Assembly (NCBI GenBank): GCA_041859945.1
Contig: JBFLGC010000011.1
Span: forward strand, 1-61,384
DNA: 61,384 bases
Direction of reading: 5' to 3'
Source: Tetragenococcus sp041859945
Lineage (GTDB): Bacteria > Bacillota > Bacilli > Lactobacillales > Enterococcaceae
Made by a program: the position numbers and the translations under genes. Below the pieces are notes generated by a model. The model did not search any database, was not told where the DNA came from, and saw nothing but the letters and a program-made list of their open reading frames with translations. How positions within the stretch are numbered: the stretch's first letter is position 1; the number at the start of each line of letters is the position of its first letter. Below are positions 54,003 through 61,384 of this stretch, piece by piece.

Positions 54003-54065
54003 AACTTGCTCCTTACGATAAAAATTTGACTTCATTATCTATCTACTCAACCCCAAATAGTCGAA

Positions 54066-54190
54066 TGTGGAGTATGCTTTTCGTTTCTTACTCCACATCT
54101 TCCATTTCCTCATTTTACCAGATAAAAACGTTAGGATATTGATAGACTATATCTTGAGCGTTACTCAAAAGATATATTTCCTTAATAGTT
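54066..54190. repeat. Dispersed intergenic hairpin element
   Basis: TGTGGAG (54066-54072) pairs with CTCCACA (54091-54097). A second hairpin follows at about 54149-54175 (ATATCTT...AAGATAT). A hairpin of the same arms and the same 32-base length occurs at 13154-13185, also followed by GGTTACTCAAAA-like sequence. These look like members of an intergenic repeat family. Confidence 0.5.
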
Positions 54191-54193
54191 GAA

Positions 54194-54219
54194 AAAAAGT
54201 CCGAAAAATCCGGACTTTT
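54194..54219 (-). terminator. Intrinsic terminator after the flippase gene
   Basis: On the minus strand AAAGTCCG pairs with CGGACTTT and is followed by T4 or more, four bases after the stop. Confidence 0.8.
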
Positions 54220-54222
54220 GTT

Positions 54223-55868
54223 TTATTTGATGTGTAGTTTCTTCCGTAACCCTGCCATTTGGGAGCCTAATAATTTATCCGCTAAACGAGTTTTCAACCC
54301 CATATACAAGTACACCGCCACACCCACTGCGGCAACAAGAAGGACGATCATAAAAGATTGGCCCTTACGATCGGCTGACAAGAAAATCCCTAAGACTCCT
54401 CTGGTCACTCCAACAAAAATCATCATGATCAAAGACATCAAGACGATCAAAATAATTCGTCTGAAGGTCAATTGACTATTGAAATGCGTCTTTTTATGCA
54501 ATTTACGTGATTTAAATAGCACGTGACGCTCATCCCTAAAACAGTTGAAAGGAGCGGTCCGTAGGCTTCTAGCATATGGATACTGATCGTTTGAAACAAT
54601 AATTTCACCAAAAAGCCGATCAAGAAGAAGACAATAGCCGCTTTATTTTCATACATGCCTTGTAACATCGTAGAAGTGACCATAAAAAGACCCAGTACCA
54701 ATCCGGAAAGACAGACTACGATCAACAAGTTGGCGCCTAGTCGATCAGGTGAGTAAACCAAGGTGTTCAGAGGGTAAGCCAACAATGCCATACCCAGTGA
54801 AGCCGGGATCATAATAAAAGCATAGAGCTGCAAGTGATTGCTGATCAATTTGGCCAACTCGTTGCGATCATTTTTCGCAAAAGCTTCTGTGATCAAGGGC
54901 AGACCGACCGAGGCCATAGCAGTGGCCAAACCGATCACGATCATCGTCAACTTGTCAGGATTGCCACTAAATAAGGTCAACAGGCCCACCAATTGTTTTT
55001 CTGAATATTGGGTGAAAGTCTGCATGGTACGGGCAAAAGTAAACTGGTCAGCGAGTTTATAGATCGTGATCCCAGAACCTAAAATAATGAACGGGATCGC
55101 TTCTTTGATGGTCGAGAGCATTAGTTGTACTGTATCGATTTCAACCGTTTCGGAACTGACCTCAGCCAAAACATCCATCCGCACTTTTTCTTTACGGAAA
55201 CAGTAAAGTAGCACAATGACACTGGCAATGGCTCCAACAAAAGCAGCAAAAGTCGATTGGGTGACTGCTTTGACATAATCGCCACTACCTAAATTCATGA
55301 TAATAAAAGTCGAGCCCAGAATGTACACAACACGGACCAATTGTTCCACTAACTGCGAGATCGCATAGGGTGCGACATCTTGGATTCCTTGGAAATAGCC
55401 ACGGATCACGCTCATCACCGGAATCACCAGTATCGCTAGACTCAAACTACGCATCGAAGGGATCAAGTCGTCTCCGCCCCGTGAGCCTCTAGCTAAAAGT
55501 GGTGCCGAAACGTACATGATAACAGCAAAGACGCCACCCAAAACGACCATTAATTGAAGGGCACGCTCGAATATTTTTTGACTCGTACGATATTCTTTGC
55601 GTGAATTGTGATAAGCAACTTGTTTGGCAATGGCTGAAGGCAGCCCCGCCGTTGAGATCATTATAAAAATCGAGTAAACCGTGTAGCTCATATTAAACAA
55701 GCCATTGGCCGTCTTGGCATTATCACCAAGCCAATAATACCAAGGTAAAATATAAATGATACCGATCAAACGGGACCCGATATTGCCGATCGTAAGCCAA
55801 GCAGAACCACGAGCCATTTTATCTTCATTCGATAAATTAGTCGCTTGCTGCGGTGATTGATTTGTCAT
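54223..55868 (-). CDS. MATE/Wzx-like lipid flippase (SpoVB/MurJ group), split by a -1 frameshift
   Basis: The first frame (55868-54468) gives 466 residues with about 12 membrane helices, starting with SAWLTIGNIGSRLIGIIYILPW as in MOP-family peptidoglycan or polysaccharide flippases. Its last residues after VTCYL are unrelated to the family. The -1 frame continues SRKLHKKTHFNSQLTFRRII, two more helices and GLKTRLADKLLGSQMAGLR, the expected C-terminus, to 54223. Together they make about 550 residues, the normal length. The switch falls on T TTA AAT (54516-54510), a classical slippery heptamer. Either a one-base deletion has truncated the gene or ribosomes shift frame here. Confidence 0.82.
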
Positions 55869-56010
55869 TTGATTTTCTCCAATATCAAAGATTTAATAGC
55901 TACTATCCATTCTAATGCCTAACGTCAAACGTCGCAACTGTTTTTAAGAATTCTACAACTGAACGTCACTTTGTCATCAAATTGTAATATTTTTTTGTCA
56001 GCTCATCTCG

Positions 56011-56019
56011 TGTTATAAT
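56011..56019 (+). promoter_or_regulatory. Extended -10 promoter of murE
   Basis: TG, T, TATAAT (56014-56019) lies 31 bases before the murE ATG. Confidence 0.6.
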
Positions 56020-56050
56020 GGAAAAGAATTTTAGAAAACGAGGTGTGACT

Positions 56051-57541
56051 ATGTATTCTCTGTCATTGAACGACCTTTATACCCTTTTAGAAGCCCATCA
56101 TTTATTAAAATCTGAAAAAAAAGTGACCGCACCCCTTCACTTTACTCACTTATCCTATGATTCTCGTGATGTTGAAGGCGAGACCTTATTCTTTTGTAAA
56201 GGTCAAAATTTTAAAGCTGAATTTTTACAAACGGTGATCGCGCAAGGGGTCCATTTTTACTTATCAGAAAAGCATTTCGAAAGTACTGGCTTTGAAATAC
56301 TCGTGACCGATATTCGTGAAGCGATGGCACTTATCGCACAAAAGTTTTATGGCAATCCACAAGATCAGTTATTCAAGATCGGGATCACTGGAACCAAGGG
56401 CAAAACTACGACCGCTTATCTTCTACGCGATATTTTGAAACACGCCTTAAAAACCCCTGTCGCTATGTTTTCATCAGAAGAAACCACCATCGATGGGGTA
56501 ACGATGCAACCTTCTCAACTTTCGACACCGGAAGCCTTGGTCTTATACCAACAAATGGCTGAGGCCCTCGCAAATGGAGCAACCCATTTAGTCATGGAAG
56601 TCTCTTCACAAGCTTATAAGACCAAGCGTGTCTTTGGTTTAGAATTTGAAATCGGCATTTTTCTAAATATCAGTCCTGACCATATCAGCCCGATCGAACA
56701 CCCGACCTTTGAGGATTACTTTGCTTGTAAACGGCAACTGATCCAACACAGTAAGCAAATGATACTTAATCACGATAGTAAATACTACGATATCTTGGCC
56801 AATGATTGTCAAAAAAAGAATATTCCTTTTTTTAGTTATGGTCATAAGGAAGGAACTTATGTGATCAAAGATGATGTCGAACCACACCAGTTTATTCTAG
56901 AGAATGAAAATGATCCATTTGCCATAAATGGAACTTTCAAGTTAGGTATTTTCGGCGACTTTAATCATGAAAATGCCACGGCTGCTATTTTTGCTGCCCA
57001 TCTTAGCGGTGTCAAACAGGCGGATATGCAAAAAAGCCTTTCCCAAACACAGATACCAGGTCGGATGAATCTGTTGCAAAAAGTCAATGGCGCATACATT
57101 TTCGTCGATTACGCCCACAACTATCTAAGCATCCACGCTTTGGGTGCTTTTGCTAAAGAATTACGTCCTGCTGGCAGAGTGATTATTATGACTGGTAGTG
57201 CAGGCGGTAAAGCTCTTTCCAGGCGTCCTGACATCGGGCGGGCTTTATCAGAAGTTGCAGATATCGCGATCTTGACAAGTGATGACCCAGCCTTTGAAGA
57301 TCCCGCCGACATTATTCAAGAAATCCATACTCATTTGACGAATCCGCGGGTAAAAGTTTACGAAGAACTCGACCGCACACAAGCCGTCACAACCGCATTT
57401 AAAATGGCGCAACCAGAAGACACGGTGATCTTAGCAGGGAAAGGGACCGAACAAATGATGAAAGTTTGCGGCCAGGAAGTCCCTTATGAAGGTGATCATG
57501 CCATCATTTCCCGCCTTATCAAAGCAGAAACCGAACAATAA
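56051..57541 (+). CDS. murE: UDP-N-acetylmuramoyl-L-alanyl-D-glutamate--L-lysine ligase MurE
   Basis: The product of about 496 residues has the Mur-ligase P-loop GITGTKGKTTTAYLL, STPEALVLYQQM, FLNISPDHISPIEHPTFEDY and TSDDPAFEDP. Diaminopimelate-adding MurE enzymes have DNPR at that place, so this is the lysine-adding type. The ATG at 56051 follows GAGGTG. It adds the third residue of the peptidoglycan stem. Confidence 0.94.
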   Translation: MYSLSLNDLYTLLEAHHLLKSEKKVTAPLHFTHLSYDSRDVEGETLFFCKGQNFKAEFLQTVIAQGVHFYLSEKHFESTGFEILVTDIREAMALIAQKFYGNPQDQLFKIGITGTKGKTTTAYLLRDILKHALKTPVAMFSSEETTIDGVTMQPSQLSTPEALVLYQQMAEALANGATHLVMEVSSQAYKTKRVFGLEFEIGIFLNISPDHISPIEHPTFEDYFACKRQLIQHSKQMILNHDSKYYDILANDCQKKNIPFFSYGHKEGTYVIKDDVEPHQFILENENDPFAINGTFKLGIFGDFNHENATAAIFAAHLSGVKQADMQKSLSQTQIPGRMNLLQKVNGAYIFVDYAHNYLSIHALGAFAKELRPAGRVIIMTGSAGGKALSRRPDIGRALSEVADIAILTSDDPAFEDPADIIQEIHTHLTNPRVKVYEELDRTQAVTTAFKMAQPEDTVILAGKGTEQMMKVCGQEVPYEGDHAIISRLIKAETEQ

Positions 57542-57646
57542 TTATTTCATTTTGATTACAAAAAATTACGAAACAGCAACAAATCTTTCTTATTCCTTCT
57601 TTTCTTGTATAATGAGTTTAATAAGATTTTGAGGGGATATCAGCAC

Positions 57647-57877
57647 ATGTCGAACAAATTAAAAGTATCACTACGTATCATTTTCGTTGTCGTCGCTAGC
57701 CTGTTTCTATTAACTGTTGGTAGAGAATTATGGAGCAATTACCAAGCCGTCACATTGACAGAAAACGTCGCGACCTACACTCGTACTTCGATCCCACATG
57801 GTAGTTTGTTAGTTTTGGCCATTCCTGTTGTTGCTACCGGCACTTTATTCTTTGGTTTGACACATGTAAAAAAATAG
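57647..57877 (+). CDS. Small two-helix membrane protein, function unknown
   Basis: The 76-residue protein MSNKLKVSLRIIFVVVASLF has one membrane helix near residues 7-27 and another near 52-70, with a short external Thr-rich segment between them. GAGGGG precedes the ATG and TATAAT lies at 57608-57613. I do not recognise a family. Confidence 0.65.
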   Translation: MSNKLKVSLRIIFVVVASLFLLTVGRELWSNYQAVTLTENVATYTRTSIPHGSLLVLAIPVVATGTLFFGLTHVKK

Positions 57878-57884
57878 ATAAGTC

Positions 57885-57917
57885 TTCCTATTCACTTTTC
57901 GTGAATAGGAATTTTTT
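57885..57917 (+). terminator. Intrinsic terminator after the small membrane protein
   Basis: TTCCTATTCAC pairs with GTGAATAGGAA and is followed by T6. Confidence 0.85.
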
Positions 57918-58026
57918 GTTTTTCTCACTAAAAAAACAAATGTTAAAAAAATTTGCGCAAATGGTATTCACCTTTGCTAGCTTTTCGGCTTACTATAAAC
58001 TATCCTAAAGATAGGAGGTCGAAAAA

Positions 58027-58464
58027 ATGACGAAGTTTAGCGAAAAGCTTTACCAATTACGTAAAGAGCATCATTTATCACAAGAAGAAATGGGAAATAG
58101 GCTAGCTGTTTCGCGTCAAACAATTTCAAATTGGGAAAATGGGGGCGCACAACCATCGCTCGATAAAGCCATTGAGTTAGCCAATTTATTTGATATTTCT
58201 TTAGATGATTTGGTTGGTCACTCAATAGAAACAGTGCACAACAACACTTTACTAACTGGACTGATCGGACATCGTGTTACTATTTTTTTAAGTCCAGATA
58301 GCAACACTTGGTTTTCTATAAGTAAAACACAATTAAAACAGTGTGAAATCATCTCAGTCAGCCCAACGAGTATCACTGCGATCATCAATGAAAAAAAACA
58401 ACAAGTTGAGTATACTTTTCCTCTTAAAGATATTGTGGGAATTGAAAGTAGAGGTGAATCGTGA
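58027..58464 (+). CDS. XRE-family regulator with a C-terminal small beta domain
   Basis: The 145-residue protein has an XRE helix-turn-helix (LRKEHHLSQEEMGNRLAVSR then QTISNWENG) in the first 65 residues. The rest (LLTGLIGHRVTIFLSPDSN to FPLKDIVGIES) is predicted to be beta strands, possibly an SH3/Sm-like barrel. ATAGGAGG precedes the ATG. It overlaps the next gene by four bases, so the pair is one translational unit. Confidence 0.85.
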   Translation: MTKFSEKLYQLRKEHHLSQEEMGNRLAVSRQTISNWENGGAQPSLDKAIELANLFDISLDDLVGHSIETVHNNTLLTGLIGHRVTIFLSPDSNTWFSISKTQLKQCEIISVSPTSITAIINEKKQQVEYTFPLKDIVGIESRGES

Positions 58465-58811
58465 TGGGATGGATCTTTGGTATAAGCATTGCGATCCTGA
58501 TTTTTTCTCAGTTAGATGACATCATCGAACTTTTTAAAAAAGCCGATCCCAACTACCAAAAGGAAAAAGAACAAGAATCGAAAGAACAAATGAACCTGCA
58601 ATCAGAGCTCAGACAACAACTGAAAGAAAGCGTCGGTTGTAGGTGCCAAATAGAAAATAAACAATTCGATCTGATGTCAAAACCAAGGAAAATCATTGGC
58701 AGGATTCTCGCTATTGAAGAAGATTGGTTGGCTTTTGAAATTGAAAAAAATAAAAATATACTCATTTTAAAAGTCATCGATATCAGTAATATCTCTAAAT
58801 TGTTATCTTAA
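58461..58811 (+). CDS. Membrane-anchored partner of the XRE regulator, function unknown
   Basis: The 116-residue protein has an N-terminal membrane helix (WIFGISIAILIFSQLDDIIE), a Gln/Glu/Lys-rich coiled region, and a C-terminal beta-rich domain (GCRCQIENKQFDLM then KIIGRILAIEEDWLAFEIEK and LKVIDISNISKLL). That last part resembles the C-terminal domain of the upstream regulator in length and strand pattern. A membrane protein and a DNA-binding protein with related domains suggest tethering or sequestration of the regulator. A 42-base piece of this gene recurs at 61291-61332. Confidence 0.7.
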   Translation: MMGWIFGISIAILIFSQLDDIIELFKKADPNYQKEKEQESKEQMNLQSELRQQLKESVGCRCQIENKQFDLMSKPRKIIGRILAIEEDWLAFEIEKNKNILILKVIDISNISKLLS

Positions 58812-58854
58812 TGCACAAGCAACTTTCTTTGAATACCACTAGATTTATCATCCT

Positions 58855-59181
58855 GACTTTGACACTTGTGAGAGTCAAAAAAACTCCTAAATCCTATTTC
58901 TATAGGTTTTTAGAGGATTTTAAAAATATTCAAAAATGTAGTAATTTTTTCTGTTTGCAATTTAAATTAAAAAATTTTAGAAAGACTGTTACTTCAACAT
59001 TTTTAAGAATTCATGAACGCCAGTTTCTCTCAACAATCTTTTTTTAATTATACTCAATTACTAATTCCAAGTTTTAACGGTCATTACTATAAAATTACTA
59101 CATATTAAAAATTAGATTTGACAGAGAGAAATTATATCTACAAAGGGTTACAGAGCTTTTTTAATCGCAAGTGTCAAAGTC
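58855..59181. mobile_element. MITE-like element, copy 1 (327 bp)
   Basis: The ends are inverted repeats: GACTTTGACACTTGTGA (58855-58871) and TCGCAAGTGTCAAAGTC (59165-59181), matching at 16 of 17 positions. The AT-rich interior holds no gene. A second, nearly identical copy of 326 bp lies at 60961-61286. Short size, terminal inverted repeats, no transposase and two copies fit a miniature inverted-repeat element moved in trans. No clear target duplication was found. Confidence 0.8.
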
Positions 59182-59306
59182 CCGGGATCGTCGAAGATAA
59201 CATCGACGCTGGTTTCAAAGATGGCGTATTGAATCTAGAATTACCGAAGACAAACCAAGAAGATAATGAAAAAAGAAAATTACGATCAACTAATAAGTTT
59301 TACTAA
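59182..59306 (+). pseudogene. C-terminal remnant of a small heat-shock protein (Hsp20)
   Basis: Directly after the element, a frame reads GIVEDNIDAGFKDGVLNLEL then PKTNQEDNEKRKL to TAA. This matches the C-terminal beta strands of alpha-crystallin-type Hsp20 proteins (a DGVL-LPK pattern). The first two-thirds of the gene is missing, so it was probably cut by the element or a linked deletion. Confidence 0.7.
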
Positions 59307-59342
59307 GTCGAGAAACGAGCGATAGATTTCTCGGCTTTTTTT
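59307..59342 (+). terminator. Terminator of the former hsp20 gene
   Basis: GTCGAGAAA pairs with TTTCTCGGC (one G-T pair) around a 12-base loop and is followed by T7. Confidence 0.75.
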
Positions 59343-59359
59343 ATATGAAACTAAAAGAA

Positions 59360-59650
59360 TTGGGATGCAAGAAGTTGAAAAGTTTAACCTACTTGTTTTT
59401 AAAAATTTTCTACAAAAGGTGCTTCAACGCTCTCTTGTAAATATGATTTACTTGGTAGTAGACAATGCACGCATTCATCACGCGAAGCAAATTCAACCTT
59501 TCCTGAAGCGGTATTCGCGACTGAAACTAGTCCTTTTACTTCCGTATAGTTCCAATCGGTTGTGCACTTGTTGAAAGATAGTTGTATTAACAACGTCTTC
59601 TTTAAGAAAATCACGCAAGGAATTTTAATTTTCTCCAACCTTATGCTATT
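59360..59650 (+). pseudogene. Remnant of an IS630-family transposase
   Basis: Frame pieces read MIYLVVDNARIHHAKQIQPF and LKRYSRLKLVLLLPYSSN, then after a small deletion LKDSCINNVFFKKITQGIL. DNARIHHAK, the LPPYSP-like motif and the final W-LK-NNVFF pattern are typical of the C-terminal DDE domain of IS630/Tc1-type transposases. The N-terminus and the last acidic residue region are lost. Confidence 0.7.
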
Positions 59651-60051
59651 TATTTCTGTGCTTCATTCCATGCAATGGAGTCTTGAACAATTGCTTCTAA
59701 AACTTCAAAGTCAATTTTCTTGAAATTTCGCAAGCGTAGACAAATTTTACCAACGTTGGATTTTGCAAAATGTCGCTCATAACTTCTTAAAAGAGGTTGT
59801 CCATCCTTTTCACCACCGATATAAAAAGAAATATTATTCTTTTGAGGTGCTAAACTGAGTAAGCAGTTATAAATATCATCTGTCGCATTCGCTAAATCTC
59901 CGTAGCCAATAAAAGTAATCGTTCCACTGGTAATTAAGCGCCTAGATAATTGCGGAAAAGACCTTTGCATCCAATCATCAAGTGCTTTAAATAATTCGTG
60001 ATGTTCGTTAGATTCAATGAGTTCTTCGATAGTTTGTGCTTGAATATTCAT
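59650..60051 (-). CDS. DUF1801-domain protein
   Basis: The 133-residue protein (TIEELIESNEHHELFKALDD, GTITFIGYGD, ISFYIGGEKDGQPLL, CLRLRNFKKIDFEVLEAIVQ) belongs to the DUF1801/YdhG-like group. Function is not established. It lies 20 bases after the nucleotidyltransferase-like gene and may share its transcript. Confidence 0.8.
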   Translation of the reverse strand: MNIQAQTIEELIESNEHHELFKALDDWMQRSFPQLSRRLITSGTITFIGYGDLANATDDIYNCLLSLAPQKNNISFYIGGEKDGQPLLRSYERHFAKSNVGKICLRLRNFKKIDFEVLEAIVQDSIAWNEAQK

Positions 60052-60071
60052 AGGTTTGTCCCCCGTATCTT

Positions 60072-60863
60072 TTATTCTGTAACAAGTGATATCACTTTAT
60101 CATAATGCGAAACTCTAAAATTGATAGGATAAATTTTCGTTAACTGTTGAAGCACTTCTTTTATAAGTTCGCTGATAATTTGAATAAAGGGTATACCACT
60201 CATTTCTGAAAGTTGTTCCAACTGGGCTATTTGATTGTCAGATAATTTAGTTCTAGCACCTTCATATTTGCTCCAATCTCCCAAACTATTAGGAACTAAT
60301 CCTTTTTTCATGTACCAAAAAGAGATTAAGCAGTGTCTCATTGTTAATTGACAACTTAAAGAATAAGACATCTCTCCCCGTTTCCACCGACGATAATATT
60401 CATGTAAAAAAGCATAATATTTGGTTAAAAAGAAATTGACTTCTTCTTGAGAAGGACAGTAGTGAAGCTCGCGCGATTGTTGTTTAATCCTTGCTAACTG
60501 TTCATTATAATCTTGATAAATTGCAATGGAAGCAAGCCATGAACTTGGAAGTAGTTCTTCTTGATAATAGACAAAAAGGTCTAATTTGATGAATGAGTCA
60601 AAATGAATGACCGCATAAAAAGTCGTTTGAGTTTCAATGAAAAGAAGAGAAGGCAACTGTTGTAAAAATCTCTCAATAATTAATGTTTTATCTATCGTTT
60701 GATTAATCACTACACGAAAGTCAATATCAGAATAGGCATCTGCTTGATTAACTGCTAAAGAACCTCCAAGAAAAATTCCTTGAATTTCAGGCATGTTCTC
60801 AGCCAAAGAGAATAGTTGTTTTAATAAATGATTTCTCGAACAGTTTAATTGGTATTCATTCAT
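60072..60863 (-). CDS. Nucleotidyltransferase-fold protein (aminoglycoside adenylyltransferase-like)
   Basis: The 263-residue protein has FLGGSLAVNQADAYSDIDFR, the GS-x(n)-DxD core of polymerase-beta-like nucleotidyltransferases, and KLDLFVYY supplying the third Asp. The all-helical C-terminal half (EYYRRWKRGEMSYSLSCQLT) recalls antibiotic adenylyltransferases and kinase-like relatives. Substrate is unknown; resistance is possible but not shown. Very AT-rich codon use and flanking MITEs suggest transfer. Confidence 0.75.
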   Translation of the reverse strand: MNEYQLNCSRNHLLKQLFSLAENMPEIQGIFLGGSLAVNQADAYSDIDFRVVINQTIDKTLIIERFLQQLPSLLFIETQTTFYAVIHFDSFIKLDLFVYYQEELLPSSWLASIAIYQDYNEQLARIKQQSRELHYCPSQEEVNFFLTKYYAFLHEYYRRWKRGEMSYSLSCQLTMRHCLISFWYMKKGLVPNSLGDWSKYEGARTKLSDNQIAQLEQLSEMSGIPFIQIISELIKEVLQQLTKIYPINFRVSHYDKVISLVTE

Positions 60864-60960
60864 AAAATTTCATCCTTTTTATTGAGTATAGCATGAAAAA
60901 CAATCTTTCAAGTAAAATTAAGTAAAAAAGTATCATTGACTTCTTGATAGACATAAGCCT

Positions 60961-61286
60961 GACTTGACACTTGCGAGAGTCAAAAAACCTCCTAAATCCT
61001 ATTTCTATAGGTTTTTTGAGGGTTTTAAAAATATTCAAAATGTAGTAATTTTTTCTGTTTGCAATTTAAATTAAAAAATTTTAGAAAGACTGTTGATTCA
61101 ATATTTTTAAGAATTCATGAACGTCAGTTTCTCTCAACAATCTTTTTTTAATTATACTCAATTACTAGTTCCAAGTTTTAACGGTCATTACTACAAAATT
61201 ACTACATATTAAAAATTAGATTTGACAGAGAGAAATTATATCTACAAAGGGTTACAGAGCTTTTTTTAATCACAAGTATCAAACTC
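60961..61286. mobile_element. MITE-like element, copy 2 (326 bp)
   Basis: This copy matches 58855-59181 throughout with scattered changes. Its ends are GACTTGACACTTGCGA (60961-60976) and TCACAAGTATCAAACTC (61270-61286), still recognisably inverted. Direct copies 2.1 kb apart bracket the hsp20/IS630 remnants and two genes and could recombine to delete them. Confidence 0.8.
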
Positions 61287-61290
61287 ACGT

Positions 61291-61332
61291 GAAATTGAAA
61301 AAAATAAAAGTATACTCATTTTAAAAGTCATC
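61291..61332 (+). pseudogene. Duplicated fragment of the membrane-partner gene
   Basis: The 42 bases match 58737-58778 at 41 positions and correspond to residues EIEKNKNILILKVI of the 58461-58811 product. The match ends exactly where the IS256-like end begins, so the fragment is a paralogue or duplicate cut by the insertion. Confidence 0.7.
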
Positions 61333-61384
61333 AGTCAAGTCCACAATTTTGTGTAAAAGTTCAACCTCATCAAAAACACAATGT
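61333..61384 (+). mobile_element. End of an IS256-like insertion sequence running off the right edge
   Basis: The sequence begins AGTCAAGTCC and reaches TTGTGTAAAA at 61349-61358, then GTTCAACCT; it is the inverted counterpart of positions 77-52. The body lies beyond the window. Confidence 0.55.

Overview
The window looks like a chromosomal contig from a low-GC Firmicute of the Enterococcaceae, most likely Enterococcus or a close relative. Evidence: an L-lysine-type MurE motif (DDPAFEDP), MurT/GatD, rpoY-rnjA, yhaO-yhaN-yhaM, hit-ytxH-prsA, a Rex repressor and many extended -10 promoters. Species cannot be fixed from the sequence. Both outermost ends carry inverted copies of one IS256-like terminal sequence, so the contig probably breaks at repeated insertion sequences. 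A 10-N assembly gap lies inside one gene (11374-11383). No tRNA, rRNA or intact CRISPR array was seen.

Left accessory block (1-8240): an IS256-like end, one degenerate CRISPR-repeat-like sequence with a promoter-like element in front, and a full-length cas3 with its own promoter but no Cascade or adaptation genes. Next to it is a three-gene operon (TerB-domain protein, DUF2791/BrxD-like ATPase, Lhr-like helicase) that fits the Shango anti-phage system. Together they form a small defence island against the hflX-miaA core genes.

Core (8.6-36.2 kb): hflX-miaA and a GDPD phosphodiesterase; clpP under a CtsR box; a broken gamma-carbonic-anhydrase-like gene; a heterodimeric ABC exporter; rpoY-rnjA; cspA, radC, a HAD phosphatase, folC and valS with a T-box leader; tpx; rex with its probable operator. 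A Ser/Thr-rich secreted protein and an IS200/IS605-type remnant carrying the 5' part of tnpB follow, then an esterase, murT-gatD, and a maltose phosphorylase gene with a LacI-family regulator and matching operators.

Middle (36.2-57.9 kb): about 1 kb of decayed sequence; ThuA-like protein, manA, a serine beta-lactamase-fold protein, a CmpB-like membrane protein and a VOC protein on the minus strand; hit-ytxH-prsA; yhaO-yhaN-yhaM; a DUF536 plasmid-type protein whose promoter abuts three 11-bp-phased repeats; yheA, a class A PBP, two pseudouridine synthases, a lipid flippase split by a -1 frameshift at a slippery heptamer, and murE.

Right accessory block (58.0-61.4 kb): an XRE regulator overlapping a membrane-anchored partner, two copies of an approximately 327-bp MITE with terminal inverted repeats, remnants of hsp20 and an IS630-family transposase, a DUF1801 protein and a nucleotidyltransferase-like protein. 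The segment ends in a duplicated gene fragment cut by the second IS256-like end.
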